NCBI GenBank assembly: GCA_947474595.1
Contig: CANJIV010000001.1
Location: 62,001 to 126,000, forward strand
Length of the DNA: 64,000 bases
From: Solirubrobacterales bacterium
GTDB lineage: Bacteria > Actinomycetota > Thermoleophilia > Solirubrobacterales > Solirubrobacteraceae
Direction of reading: 5' to 3'
The translations under genes were made by a program, and so were the position numbers. A model generated the notes under the pieces. It was given only the letters and a program-made list of their open reading frames with translations, had not been told where the DNA came from and ran no database searches. Below, piece by piece: positions 8,298-16,043 of this stretch; positions within the stretch are counted from its first letter, which is position 1; the number at the start of each line of letters is the position of its first letter.

Positions 8298-9328
8298 CCA
8301 TGGCGCCTCTAGACAACAGCCCCGTACGCTTTGGCCTCTGGTATGACTTTCGTAACCCCGGCCAATGGAGCCGTCCATTCGAGAGCTTCTACCGAGAGAC
8401 CCTCGACCAGATCGTCTGGGCCGAGGAGCTTGGCTACCGCTCAATCTGGCTGACCGAGCATCACTTTGCCGAAGATGGATATACGCCGTCGCCGTTGGTC
8501 ATCGCTGGTGCAATCGCTGCCCGTACGACCGAGATGTTCATCAGCACGAGCCTTATGCTGCTGCCCCTTCATGACCCGATCCGCTTGGCGGAGGACGCCG
8601 CGACGTTGTCGATCCTCAGCGGCGGACGCTTCCACCTAGGGCTAGGCCTCGGCTATCGCCCGATCGAGTTTGAAACGTTCAAGCGCGCCCTGATCAACCG
8701 TCCTAGCCTGATGGAAGAGGGCTGCGAGGTCATCCGGCGGGCGTGGAACGGCGAGTCCTTGAAGATGGACGGCAAGCGTTTCCAGTACCCAGACGTGACC
8801 GTCTACCCAATCCCAGAGCACAAGCCGATGCTTCTGATCGGCGGCATGAATGAGCCGTCAATCGACCGTGCTGCACGGATTGGCGACGGATTCCTAAGCA
8901 CGCAGAACGCTCATCAGCAGGCCTATCTTGATGCGCTCGAGCGGCACGGCAAGGATCCCGCGAAGGGGAGCATCCACGCCGGCCAATGGGCGATCATCGA
9001 CGAGGATCCTGAGGCGACTTGGGCCCGCATCGGCGAGCACGCTCTCTACCAGATCAACGAGTACATCGGCTGGGGTGCCTTTGGGCCACCGGACGAGGTC
9101 CCACGCTTCCCAGACCGCGACTCGCTAGTTAGCGGCGGAGCCTTCACTCTGTGGGACGGCCCGACGGCCGTCAAGGAGATCGTCGCGTTGCTGCGCGGCA
9201 TGCCTCAGATCAAGGACATTTACTTCTGGGCACAACTCCCCGGCGAATCTGTCGAGAGCGGCTCTAAGCGCATGGAATTCTTTATGCGCGAAGTCGCACC
9301 CAAGGTTATTGCTGAGCTAGCCGCCTGA
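8294..9328 (+). CDS. LLM class flavin-dependent oxidoreductase
   Basis: A 344-residue luciferase-like protein with LTEHHFAEDGY near the N-terminus, LLPLHDPIRLAEDAATL, and the GGRFHLGLGLGYRPIEF loop that binds the flavin phosphate in this superfamily. FMN or F420 may serve as cofactor. Its start overlaps the stop of a short upstream frame by ATGA, which points to coupled translation. An alpha/beta hydrolase follows after 66 bases on the same strand, so a monooxygenase plus hydrolase pair is likely, for example ring oxygenation followed by lactone opening (inference). Confidence 0.87.
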   Translation: MTMAPLDNSPVRFGLWYDFRNPGQWSRPFESFYRETLDQIVWAEELGYRSIWLTEHHFAEDGYTPSPLVIAGAIAARTTEMFISTSLMLLPLHDPIRLAEDAATLSILSGGRFHLGLGLGYRPIEFETFKRALINRPSLMEEGCEVIRRAWNGESLKMDGKRFQYPDVTVYPIPEHKPMLLIGGMNEPSIDRAARIGDGFLSTQNAHQQAYLDALERHGKDPAKGSIHAGQWAIIDEDPEATWARIGEHALYQINEYIGWGAFGPPDEVPRFPDRDSLVSGGAFTLWDGPTAVKEIVALLRGMPQIKDIYFWAQLPGESVESGSKRMEFFMREVAPKVIAELAA

Positions 9329-9394
9329 GCGAGGACCCGCTGTCATCCAGTGGGTCCTCCCCACATCAAAATCAATTCTTAGGAGTCAAATTAG

Positions 9395-10204
9395 ATGTCA
9401 TATCTTGAAGTACAAGCAGGCAAGAGCATTTACTACGAGCACTACGAGGGCGACGCAAGCCCGGTAGTGCTAGTTCACGGCTGGGGTATGAGCGCCCGCA
9501 TCTGGGATCTAACGCTTCCGATCCTGCTTGAGGCAGGGCATGAGGTCGTTGCCTATGACCACCGCTGCTGCGGTCGTTCAGATAAGGACTTCAGCGAGGC
9601 CACCACGAAGGCCAACGCCGACGACCTCGTAAAGCTGATCAAGGCAACTGGGGTTAAGAAGCCAGTTGTGGTCGGATGGTCCTTTGGTGCCGCAATTGTG
9701 GCTGAGGCCGCTGGCACTCTTGGCGACCAGATTGCCGGCATCGTTCTGGTTGGGCCGCCAACCCCACGCTACACCCAAACCGAGGGCTACCCTCACGGCG
9801 GCACTGCCGAGATCATGCAACAGACCATTGCTGCGCTCCGCGACACACGGCCAGAGTTCCTACACGGCCTAACTCAAGGCGTCTGTCACACCGATCCTGG
9901 TGCCAGCACGCTTGAGTGGATGTGGCAGATGTTTATGGAGACGAGCCCGCGGGCCGATGATGGTCTGCGCGATCTTGGCGTCATCGATCACAGGGAACTG
10001 CTGACGACGATTACCGTCCCCGCACTGATCTGCAAGGGCACTCACGATGCCGTCGTGGACCCGGCTATCGCTGATGTCTGTGCCGACCTACTGCCTAACA
10101 GCCGTTTGATTGAATTCGCCGAGTCCGGCCACGCCCCGTTCTTGGAGGAGCGCGAGCTATTTAACAGCGAGCTGCTTGCCTTCGCCAAGAATCCACAGGC
10201 GTAG
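9395..10204 (+). CDS. Alpha/beta hydrolase
   Basis: 269 residues with the complete catalytic set: nucleophile Ser96 in GWSFG, Asp218 in KGTHDAVVDP and His246 in ESGHAPF. The oxyanion region HGWGM is at 28-32. The fold and spacing are those of single-domain esterases, lactonases and C-C hydrolases. A collinear paralogue lies at 37542-38348 with its triad at the same residue numbers. It follows a luciferase-like oxidoreductase gene, so hydrolysis of an ester or lactone made by that enzyme is a reasonable guess. Confidence 0.88.
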   Translation: MSYLEVQAGKSIYYEHYEGDASPVVLVHGWGMSARIWDLTLPILLEAGHEVVAYDHRCCGRSDKDFSEATTKANADDLVKLIKATGVKKPVVVGWSFGAAIVAEAAGTLGDQIAGIVLVGPPTPRYTQTEGYPHGGTAEIMQQTIAALRDTRPEFLHGLTQGVCHTDPGASTLEWMWQMFMETSPRADDGLRDLGVIDHRELLTTITVPALICKGTHDAVVDPAIADVCADLLPNSRLIEFAESGHAPFLEERELFNSELLAFAKNPQA

Positions 10205-10211
10205 CGAGGAC

Positions 10212-10229
10212 TTAACTCAAGTTAGTTAA
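10212..10229. terminator. AT-rich hairpin between convergent genes
   Basis: TTAACT and AGTTAA, separated by 6 bases, lie between the hydrolase stop (10204) and the acyl-CoA dehydrogenase stop (10226, which it overlaps). The stem is short and AT-rich, so a role in termination is only possible. Confidence 0.25.
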
Positions 10230-11500
10230 AGAGTCGGCTCGTCGAGCATGTGCCCATACTTCTTAAGCGCGGCCGCACGTCGCGTGGGCACATGCTCGGT
10301 CGGCACCTCGTGGGCCTCGTAGCCGCGTAGGATGCCGCGAGCCACTGACATTCTGTGAACCTCGTCTGGGCCGTCGTAAATACGCGAAGCGCGTGCCCAG
10401 CGGTAGAGCTGTTCGAGCGGCAAGTCTGTCGAGTATCCGAACGAGCCGTGGATCTGAATTGCCTTATCGAGGACCTCTTGCATAATGGGCGCCCCGTAGT
10501 ACTTGATCATCGCGATCTCGCGGCGAGCCTCTTCAGCACCCACCTCATCAATCTTCCACGCGGCATGCAGGGTCAGCAGTCGCGCGGCCTCAATCGAGGC
10601 GATCGAATCAGCGACCCAGTTCTGAATGGTCTGCTTATCTGACAACAGGCTGCCGTGTAGTGACTTACTGACGGCACGCTCGCAGAGGGCGTCAAATGCC
10701 CGCCGACAGACTCCGACCCAACGCATGCAGTGGTGGATCCGTCCTGGTCCGAGGCGCTTTTGGGCGAGCGCAAAAGCCCCGCCGCGATCGCCTAGCAGGT
10801 TTTCCTTTGGAATTCGGACGTCTGTGTAGGTGACCTCGGCCTGAGTGTGCATTGAAGGCACGGGGTAGGGATCGTTCATCGAACAGATGCGTCGTAACTC
10901 GATTCCTGGCGTGTCGGCCGGGACGATCAGCATCGACGTGCGGTGATGACGATCAGCTTCGGGGTCGGTAACAGCCATAAGAATGTGGAAGTCGGCCCGA
11001 TCGGCGTTGCTGATGTACCACTTCGTTCCATTGATCACCCACTCGTCGCCCTCAAGGCGGGCGGCCGTCGTTAACTGAGTCGGGTCAGCACCAGTGCCCT
11101 GCTCTGTCATTGAAAAAGCGCTGTAGATCTCACCAGCAAGCAGCGGCTCCAGCCACTGCTTGCGTTGCTCGGGAGTGGCCGCAATTGCGATCAGCTCAGA
11201 GTTGCCGGAGTCGGGCGCCTGACAACCAAAAATCGTAGGAGCTAACTCACACATGCCGAGTATTTCGTGCATCAAGCCGAGCTTGACTTGACCAAAACCT
11301 GGGCCTCCAAGCTCGGGGCCGAGATGTGCCGCCCACAGCCCACGGGCCTTGACCTCCAACATTAGCGGCGCAGCGATGCGGTGGAATGTTTCGTGATCTA
11401 AGTCGAGCGTCTCAAGCGGGAAGATCTCTTCGCGGACAAAGCCGCGCATCCACTCAAGCTGCTTCTCAAATTCAGGTTCAGTGTGAAAGTCCCAAGCCAT
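10226..11500 (-). CDS. Acyl-CoA dehydrogenase, ACAD10/11-like
   Basis: 424 residues from the ATG at 11500. The open frame extends further upstream, but the N-terminus MAWDFHTEPEF matches that of the paralogue at 25943, which fixes the start. Typical ACAD elements are AFSMTEQGTGADP, WVINGTKWYISNA and the late YDGPDEVH. In that last motif the usual catalytic YEGT is YDGP, as in ACAD10/ACAD11-type enzymes. Two kinase-like genes related to the ACAD10/11 kinase domain start 128 bases away on the opposite strand. This suggests a split system acting on 4-hydroxyacyl-CoAs through a phosphorylated intermediate. Confidence 0.88.
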   Translation of the reverse strand: MAWDFHTEPEFEKQLEWMRGFVREEIFPLETLDLDHETFHRIAAPLMLEVKARGLWAAHLGPELGGPGFGQVKLGLMHEILGMCELAPTIFGCQAPDSGNSELIAIAATPEQRKQWLEPLLAGEIYSAFSMTEQGTGADPTQLTTAARLEGDEWVINGTKWYISNADRADFHILMAVTDPEADRHHRTSMLIVPADTPGIELRRICSMNDPYPVPSMHTQAEVTYTDVRIPKENLLGDRGGAFALAQKRLGPGRIHHCMRWVGVCRRAFDALCERAVSKSLHGSLLSDKQTIQNWVADSIASIEAARLLTLHAAWKIDEVGAEEARREIAMIKYYGAPIMQEVLDKAIQIHGSFGYSTDLPLEQLYRWARASRIYDGPDEVHRMSVARGILRGYEAHEVPTEHVPTRRAAALKKYGHMLDEPTL

Positions 11501-11628
11501 AGTGGAGCTCAGATTACGGCGATCTGACGATTTCCACGAGCAGATTGACCTAGGCAATTTGTGGTGTCCGACAGACACCCTCCTGCTTCGGCTAGTCATC
11601 GGGGCCAAATAGACGGACGATATCGTCG

Positions 11629-12675
11629 ATGAAAACACCGGATGCGGGCGCGACGCAAGAAGCGCAACCTTCAATCGCGACGACCCTTGCGCCATGGTTG
11701 ACCGAAGTCACCGGTGACCATGGGCCATTTACAGTTGAACGGCTAAGCGGAGGGAACTCGAACGAGACCTTGCTCGTCTCGAGCCCAACTGCGTCGCGAG
11801 TAATGCGCAGGCCACCCGCCGCCGCAATCGACGCCAGCGCACACAACCTTGAGCGTGAGTATCAGATGCTGATGGCTCTCTCAGACACTCACGTCCCCGT
11901 GCCGAGGCCGATCGCTACGGCTGCGCAACCCACGCCCGGGGGGCCGCCTGCCCTGTTGATGGAGCACCTTGATGGCGTCTCGCTGACCGCCGAGCTACCA
12001 CCGCAGTATCCAGCGGGAGCGCTCGAAACGGTCGCTTATGCGTCAATCGATGCGCTGGCCGACCTACACTCCTTGCCTTGGCGCACGCTTGGGCTAGAGG
12101 AGTTCGGTCGCCCAGATGGATTCCTCGAACGCCAAGTCCGGCGGTGGCAGAAGCAGTACATCTCCCACCAGCACCGCGAACTTCCCGACTTTGACATCGT
12201 CGCTACATGGCTCGACGACAACTGCCCACCCAGCGGCGAGGCGGGAATCTTGCACGGCGACTTCCACTGCGACAACTGCCTCTTTAGTCGAACTGAGCCA
12301 GTACGACTACTAGCGATCATCGACTGGGAGATGTCGACGATTGGAGATCCGCTCCTCGACATAGGCCTAATGCTTGGGCTTTGGGGCGTCGAGCGGCCCT
12401 CGCCCTGCGCGATGCCCAAAATCCAAGGGTTCAGCCGCGCGCCCGGTGCCCCAACGAGAGCGGCACTTGCCCAACGATATGAGAACCGCAGCGGCAGGTC
12501 GCTTGAGCACCTCAACTACTACATGGCCCTCGCGCTTTGGAAGCTAGCTGCAATCGTTGAGGGCGCCCATCTGCACTTCACCACAGGCGACCTGAAGAGC
12601 GAATACGCCGAGGCGCTTGGCACCGACGTTCCCCTTCTACTGGCCGAAGCGCGCAGGTTTACCGAGGCCTCCTGA
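11629..12675 (+). CDS. APH-like phosphotransferase (ACAD10/11 kinase-domain / LvaA-like)
   Basis: 348 residues of the aminoglycoside-phosphotransferase fold. The catalytic loop HGDFHCDN spans 209-216 and the metal-binding IIDWE has Asp at 232. The N-lobe carries SGGNSNETLL near 40-49. In ACAD10/11 such a domain is fused to an acyl-CoA dehydrogenase. In levulinate catabolism LvaA is the free-standing version and phosphorylates 4-hydroxyvaleryl-CoA. Here it is divergent from an ACAD10/11-like dehydrogenase and two bases ahead of a second kinase. Antibiotic resistance is unlikely in this context. Confidence 0.85.
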   Translation: MKTPDAGATQEAQPSIATTLAPWLTEVTGDHGPFTVERLSGGNSNETLLVSSPTASRVMRRPPAAAIDASAHNLEREYQMLMALSDTHVPVPRPIATAAQPTPGGPPALLMEHLDGVSLTAELPPQYPAGALETVAYASIDALADLHSLPWRTLGLEEFGRPDGFLERQVRRWQKQYISHQHRELPDFDIVATWLDDNCPPSGEAGILHGDFHCDNCLFSRTEPVRLLAIIDWEMSTIGDPLLDIGLMLGLWGVERPSPCAMPKIQGFSRAPGAPTRAALAQRYENRSGRSLEHLNYYMALALWKLAAIVEGAHLHFTTGDLKSEYAEALGTDVPLLLAEARRFTEAS

Positions 12676-12677
12676 GA

Positions 12678-13790
12678 GTGTTGGCCTCAGAGATGCGGGC
12701 AGCTGAAGCTGATGTGATCGTCCTCTCGGGGACCGACATCGTTGATCGGTGGGAGGATGCGCGTGAGCTCGACGCCCCCCCTTTGATCGTGCGTGAGGGG
12801 CTGGCCAAGGCTCTCAAGGCCGAAGAGTTGCCCGAAGTAGAGCGCATCGACGCTGGCCACTCCAACCCAACCTTCCTCGTACTCTCCCAAGGCGATCGCT
12901 GGATCTTGCGCCGCCCACCACGGCCACCATTCGCTCCCAAAGCCCACGACGTGCTGCGCGAATACCGCGTCCTAGCTGCCCTAAGCGACCAGCAGGTAAG
13001 GACACCCACTCCACTGCTCGCATGTGAGGACCCGGCTGTTATCGGAGCGCCTTTCTACCTAATGGAAGCGCTCGATGGCTTAGTAATCAAAGCCGACACA
13101 CCACCGCCACTCGGCACTCCTGAGCAGCGGGCCCGCGTCGGTGACGAGCTAGTCGACTCACTGGTCGAGCTACACGCGGTCGACATTGATGTTGCCAAGA
13201 TCGGCTCTCGGGCCAGCGGAGCGAGCTATCTGCAGCGCCAGATAGCACTCTGGTCGGCCCAGCTTGATCAACGCAAGCTCGTTCGCGAAATACCAGCACT
13301 AACTGCGCTAACCCAACACCTATCCAGCCAGATTCCGGTCTCTTCCACCGTGTCAATCGTCCACGGCGACTTCAAGCTTGACAACATGTTCTTCGCCCCA
13401 ACAGCGCCCGCCCGGCTGATCGCGATCCTCGACTGGGAGATGGCAACCCTTGGCGATCCGCTCGCAGACCTTGGCTTTCTAACCGCAACTTGGACCGAGC
13501 CAGGTGAGTCGCCCGACCGAACGGCTGGCCTCTCGTCGGCGACAGCGCAGCCAGGATTCCCCACTCGCAGCGAGCTCGCCAGCCGCTACGCCGAGCTCTC
13601 GGGCGCCTCGCTTGACCAGCTTGCCTGGTATCAGGGATTTGCGTTATGGAAGATTGCGATCCTGCTCGAAGCCTCTTATCAGCGCTTCCTCGCTGGCACT
13701 GCCGAAGATGCGTTCTTCCCAACACTCAAGCAGGGAGTCCCGCAGATAGCCGAGCAAGCGCTCGACGCAGCCGCAGGATCCCTGCTCTAA
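12678..13790 (+). CDS. Second APH-like phosphotransferase (ACAD10/11 kinase-domain / LvaA-like)
   Basis: 370 residues. HGDFKLDN is at 229-236 and ILDWEM follows with Asp at 252. AGHSNPTFLV forms the N-lobe loop and REYRVLAALS is typical of the ACAD10/11 kinase domain. The GTG start at 12678 lies two bases after the first kinase's stop; an ATG at 12693 is an alternative. The two kinases are clearly divergent in sequence, so this is not a recent tandem duplication. They may act on different hydroxyacyl-CoAs or form a heterodimer. Confidence 0.85.
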   Translation: MLASEMRAAEADVIVLSGTDIVDRWEDARELDAPPLIVREGLAKALKAEELPEVERIDAGHSNPTFLVLSQGDRWILRRPPRPPFAPKAHDVLREYRVLAALSDQQVRTPTPLLACEDPAVIGAPFYLMEALDGLVIKADTPPPLGTPEQRARVGDELVDSLVELHAVDIDVAKIGSRASGASYLQRQIALWSAQLDQRKLVREIPALTALTQHLSSQIPVSSTVSIVHGDFKLDNMFFAPTAPARLIAILDWEMATLGDPLADLGFLTATWTEPGESPDRTAGLSSATAQPGFPTRSELASRYAELSGASLDQLAWYQGFALWKIAILLEASYQRFLAGTAEDAFFPTLKQGVPQIAEQALDAAAGSLL

Positions 13791-13792
13791 GA

Positions 13793-13822
13793 GGCGGCCA
13801 CGCACCCTAAGTGCGGGCCGCC
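13793..13822. terminator. Bidirectional hairpin between convergent genes
   Basis: GGCGGCC, a single bulged A, then CGCAC pair with GTGCG and GGCCGCC around a CCTAA loop, giving 12 GC-rich pairs. It lies in the 41-base gap between the second kinase and the EthD gene, which point at each other. There is no clear U-tract on either side. Confidence 0.6.
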
Positions 13823-13831
13823 CCTACCTTG

Positions 13832-14512
13832 CTAGGACCAGATTACGCGCAGCTCGTCGCCAAGAAAGCCTGCACAGTCGCCGATCTTGACTACTGAGTC
13901 CAGAGCCGAAAGCACTTGAGCCCCGGAGCTGCTCCAGGCAGCTTCGAACCCATCGCCACTGCCAAACCACAGCTCTACGATCGCGTCAAACGGCGGCTCG
14001 CCGCCGTCGGCATACATGTCGGTGATCGCTACCGCAACAGTTACCCGCTCTGCCTCGCCAACGATGTCACTGAACTTGACTGCTCGGATCGCCTCGGCGA
14101 AATCAGCAGGAGACATACCATCGGCGCGACGCAGTAACAACATTGCCTTTACGCCATCATCGTCCTTAGCGATCGGTGCGCCCGCGAGCTGCACCTGCTC
14201 TTCGCTGAGTAGGAAGGCGAGTCGATCGGTATCGATGAAGTTTGGCTCGTCGAGCAGGGCGTAGTTGGCGTAGTTAGGGTCCTCTCCCATGCCAGCAGCC
14301 GTTGCAACATCGTCGAACCAGACCTCGGCAATCCCCTCGCAGATCGACTCAGGAAGACCCGCCACGCCGGGCTCTATGCGATGGCTTTGGACGTATGCGC
14401 GCAGCGTCGTAATGCGCTTGGCGAGCTCACCATGGGGACCTTCCCAATGCTCGTGGAAGAACTCTTTGGTGATGTCGGCACGGCTTGGGATTAGGGCAAA
14501 GACCTTGATCAT
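13832..14512 (-). CDS. EthD-domain protein (two repeats)
   Basis: 226 residues built from two ferredoxin-like alpha/beta-barrel halves. The first begins MIKVFALIPSRADITKEFFHEHWEGPHGEL, a classic EthD start; the second begins near residue 122 with GVKAMLLLRRADGMSPADFAEAI. EthD proteins accompany P450 and other ether or polyketide-type catabolic systems, and some act as cyclases or aldoxime dehydratase-like enzymes; most have no proven reaction. It is divergent from the SDR at 14607, with a candidate operator between them. Confidence 0.8.
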   Translation of the reverse strand: MIKVFALIPSRADITKEFFHEHWEGPHGELAKRITTLRAYVQSHRIEPGVAGLPESICEGIAEVWFDDVATAAGMGEDPNYANYALLDEPNFIDTDRLAFLLSEEQVQLAGAPIAKDDDGVKAMLLLRRADGMSPADFAEAIRAVKFSDIVGEAERVTVAVAITDMYADGGEPPFDAIVELWFGSGDGFEAAWSSSGAQVLSALDSVVKIGDCAGFLGDELRVIWS

Positions 14513-14568
14513 GTTTGTTCCTATCTTCGGGGGTAGCTAGCTCTGGGACCATTTTCTACTCTCCGCAG

Positions 14569-14594
14569 AGATGATTGCTAATACTTGATCATCT
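14569..14594. promoter_or_regulatory. Inverted repeat between divergent EthD and SDR genes (candidate operator)
   Basis: AGATGAT and ATCATCT are separated by 12 bases. The spacer contains TAATAC, a plausible -10 element for the SDR gene starting at 14607. A dimeric repressor bound here would block that promoter. Confidence 0.4.
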
Positions 14595-14606
14595 GCCGTT
14601 GGGGAA

Positions 14607-15446
14607 ATGAGCAATACGGCCCCGTCGTCTGTAAGACTGCGTCGGGTGACGCCTCCTGTAGCGATCGTAACCGGCGCCGCTCGCGGCATCGGGGCGAGCA
14701 CCGCCCTTCTCTTGGCTCAGTCGGGGTGGTCGGTCGTACTCCTAGACGTCTGCCGCGATAACCCCGCGCTCAGTTACCCAATGGCCACCGAATCCCAGCT
14801 GCACGACGTCGCACTTCGCTGCTCTGAGGCAGGCGCGACGGTCCTAGAGATCGTCGCCGACGTCCGTGACCGTGAGGCGCTAGAAGCCGCGGCAGTTCAA
14901 ACAGTTAAAGAGTTTGGGCAGATCGATGCCGCTGTGGCGGCGGCGGGGGCAATCGCCGGCCCAAGTCTAAGCTGGGAGGGAGACCAGGATCTTTGGCGCA
15001 CAATGATGGAGATCAACTTCGACGGCGTCCGCCACCTTGCCGAAGCGGTGCTGCCGAAGATACTTGTGCACCCGGCACCGCGCAGCGGGAGGTTTGTAGC
15101 TGTTGCATCTACGGCCGGCATGGTCGGCCTAAGCGGACTCTCGGCATACTGCGCGGCCAAGAGCGCCGTGATTAGTTATATCCGCTCACTAGCAGCAGAT
15201 CTCACGGACAGCGGGATCACTGCTAACGCTGTCTCCCCAGGATCAACGCGGACAGCGATCCTTGATGCAAGCGCAAGTATTTATGGCCTTGATAGCGTCG
15301 ATAAGTTCGGCGAGCACCATGCGTTGAGGCGGATACTTGAGCCAGATGAGCCCGCAAGCGCGGTGGCCTGGCTCTGCTCACCGGCCGCCAGTGGAGTCAC
15401 CGGCACTGTCATCGCTGTCGATGGCGGCATGACATCCGTGCGCTGA
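14607..15446 (+). CDS. Mycofactocin-coupled SDR family oxidoreductase
   Basis: 279 residues. After an N-terminal extension comes TGAARGIG, then an insertion after the second strand (LDVCRDNPALSYPMATESQL). That insertion is the mark of the mycofactocin-associated SDR families, whose bound NAD is not exchanged and which need the peptide-derived redox cofactor mycofactocin to turn over. Catalytic AYCAAKS is present. Mycofactocin synthesis genes are not in the window. Two genes follow on the same strand: a SnoaL-like protein after 108 bases and an acyl-CoA ligase. Confidence 0.82.
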   Translation: MSNTAPSSVRLRRVTPPVAIVTGAARGIGASTALLLAQSGWSVVLLDVCRDNPALSYPMATESQLHDVALRCSEAGATVLEIVADVRDREALEAAAVQTVKEFGQIDAAVAAAGAIAGPSLSWEGDQDLWRTMMEINFDGVRHLAEAVLPKILVHPAPRSGRFVAVASTAGMVGLSGLSAYCAAKSAVISYIRSLAADLTDSGITANAVSPGSTRTAILDASASIYGLDSVDKFGEHHALRRILEPDEPASAVAWLCSPAASGVTGTVIAVDGGMTSVR

Positions 15447-15554
15447 CCGTGGTGGAACCCTCCAATAGCATCAGGGCCCGCGGTTGAGCGAGATGCTGCT
15501 TCCTAGCTAGCGTCGTAAGGCAGTTCACTCAATAAAACACTGGGAGGGAGACCC

Positions 15555-15962
15555 ATGTCCGCTAACGCTTCCGATACAGAGGCAAACAGGCAAACCGTTC
15601 TGACGTTTCTCGAAGTCTTTTCAACCGGAGACGTCGCTGGCGTCTTGGGGATGATGGATGACTCAGCAACTTGGTGGGTAGGTGGCACGATTCCGCTCTC
15701 AGGAACCAAGAGCAAGCAAGAGTTTGGCGAGATGCTCTCGGGCGTCGCCGACAACTGCAAGGGACCGATCACGCTCACTGCAAAGGGGATCACTGCCGAA
15801 GGCGAGCGCATCGCGGTTGAGGCTGAGTCCTATGCCGAGCTCAACAACGGCCGTATCTACAACAATGAGTATCACTTCCTCTTCACCGCCCGCGACGGCA
15901 AGATCTTCGGAGTCAGGGAGTACCTTGACACGATGCACACCAACGACATCTTCTTTGGCTAG
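15555..15962 (+). CDS. SnoaL-like / NTF2-fold protein
   Basis: 135 residues with the NTF2/SnoaL pattern: an N-terminal helix, VFSTGDVAGVLGMMDDSATWWV, and the closing FTARDGKIFGVREYLDT. A strong GGGAGGGAG element lies four bases before the ATG. The fold also includes limonene-epoxide hydrolase, but the Arg-x-Asp part of that enzyme's triad is not visible here, so epoxide hydrolysis is not supported. It is placed between a mycofactocin-type SDR and an acyl-CoA ligase. Confidence 0.82.
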   Translation: MSANASDTEANRQTVLTFLEVFSTGDVAGVLGMMDDSATWWVGGTIPLSGTKSKQEFGEMLSGVADNCKGPITLTAKGITAEGERIAVEAESYAELNNGRIYNNEYHFLFTARDGKIFGVREYLDTMHTNDIFFG

Positions 15963-16043
15963 CAGGGTCGATCAGGACCTCCGGGCGCCAGCGTGCGCCC
16001 AGAGGGCTCTGACCGTCCCTCTGCCCGAGCGAGGAGAAAGCTC

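Noticed and set aside
8041-8346. Plus-strand open frame upstream of the luciferase-like gene
   Set aside because: It overlaps the true gene's start in another frame, has a low-complexity sequence and no ribosome site; only the 15-codon leader at 8250 is plausible.
11501-11695. 65-codon N-terminal extension of the acyl-CoA dehydrogenase at 10226
   Set aside because: The paralogue at 25943 begins at the equivalent of MAWDF, and the extension overlaps the divergent kinase start region.
11629-13790. Aminoglycoside resistance genes
   Set aside because: The APH motifs are shared by the ACAD10/11 kinase domain, and the neighbouring acyl-CoA dehydrogenase makes a metabolic role far more likely.
15555-15962. 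Limonene-epoxide hydrolase identity for the SnoaL-like protein
   Set aside because: The fold is compatible, but the Arg-x-Asp part of the catalytic triad is not visible.
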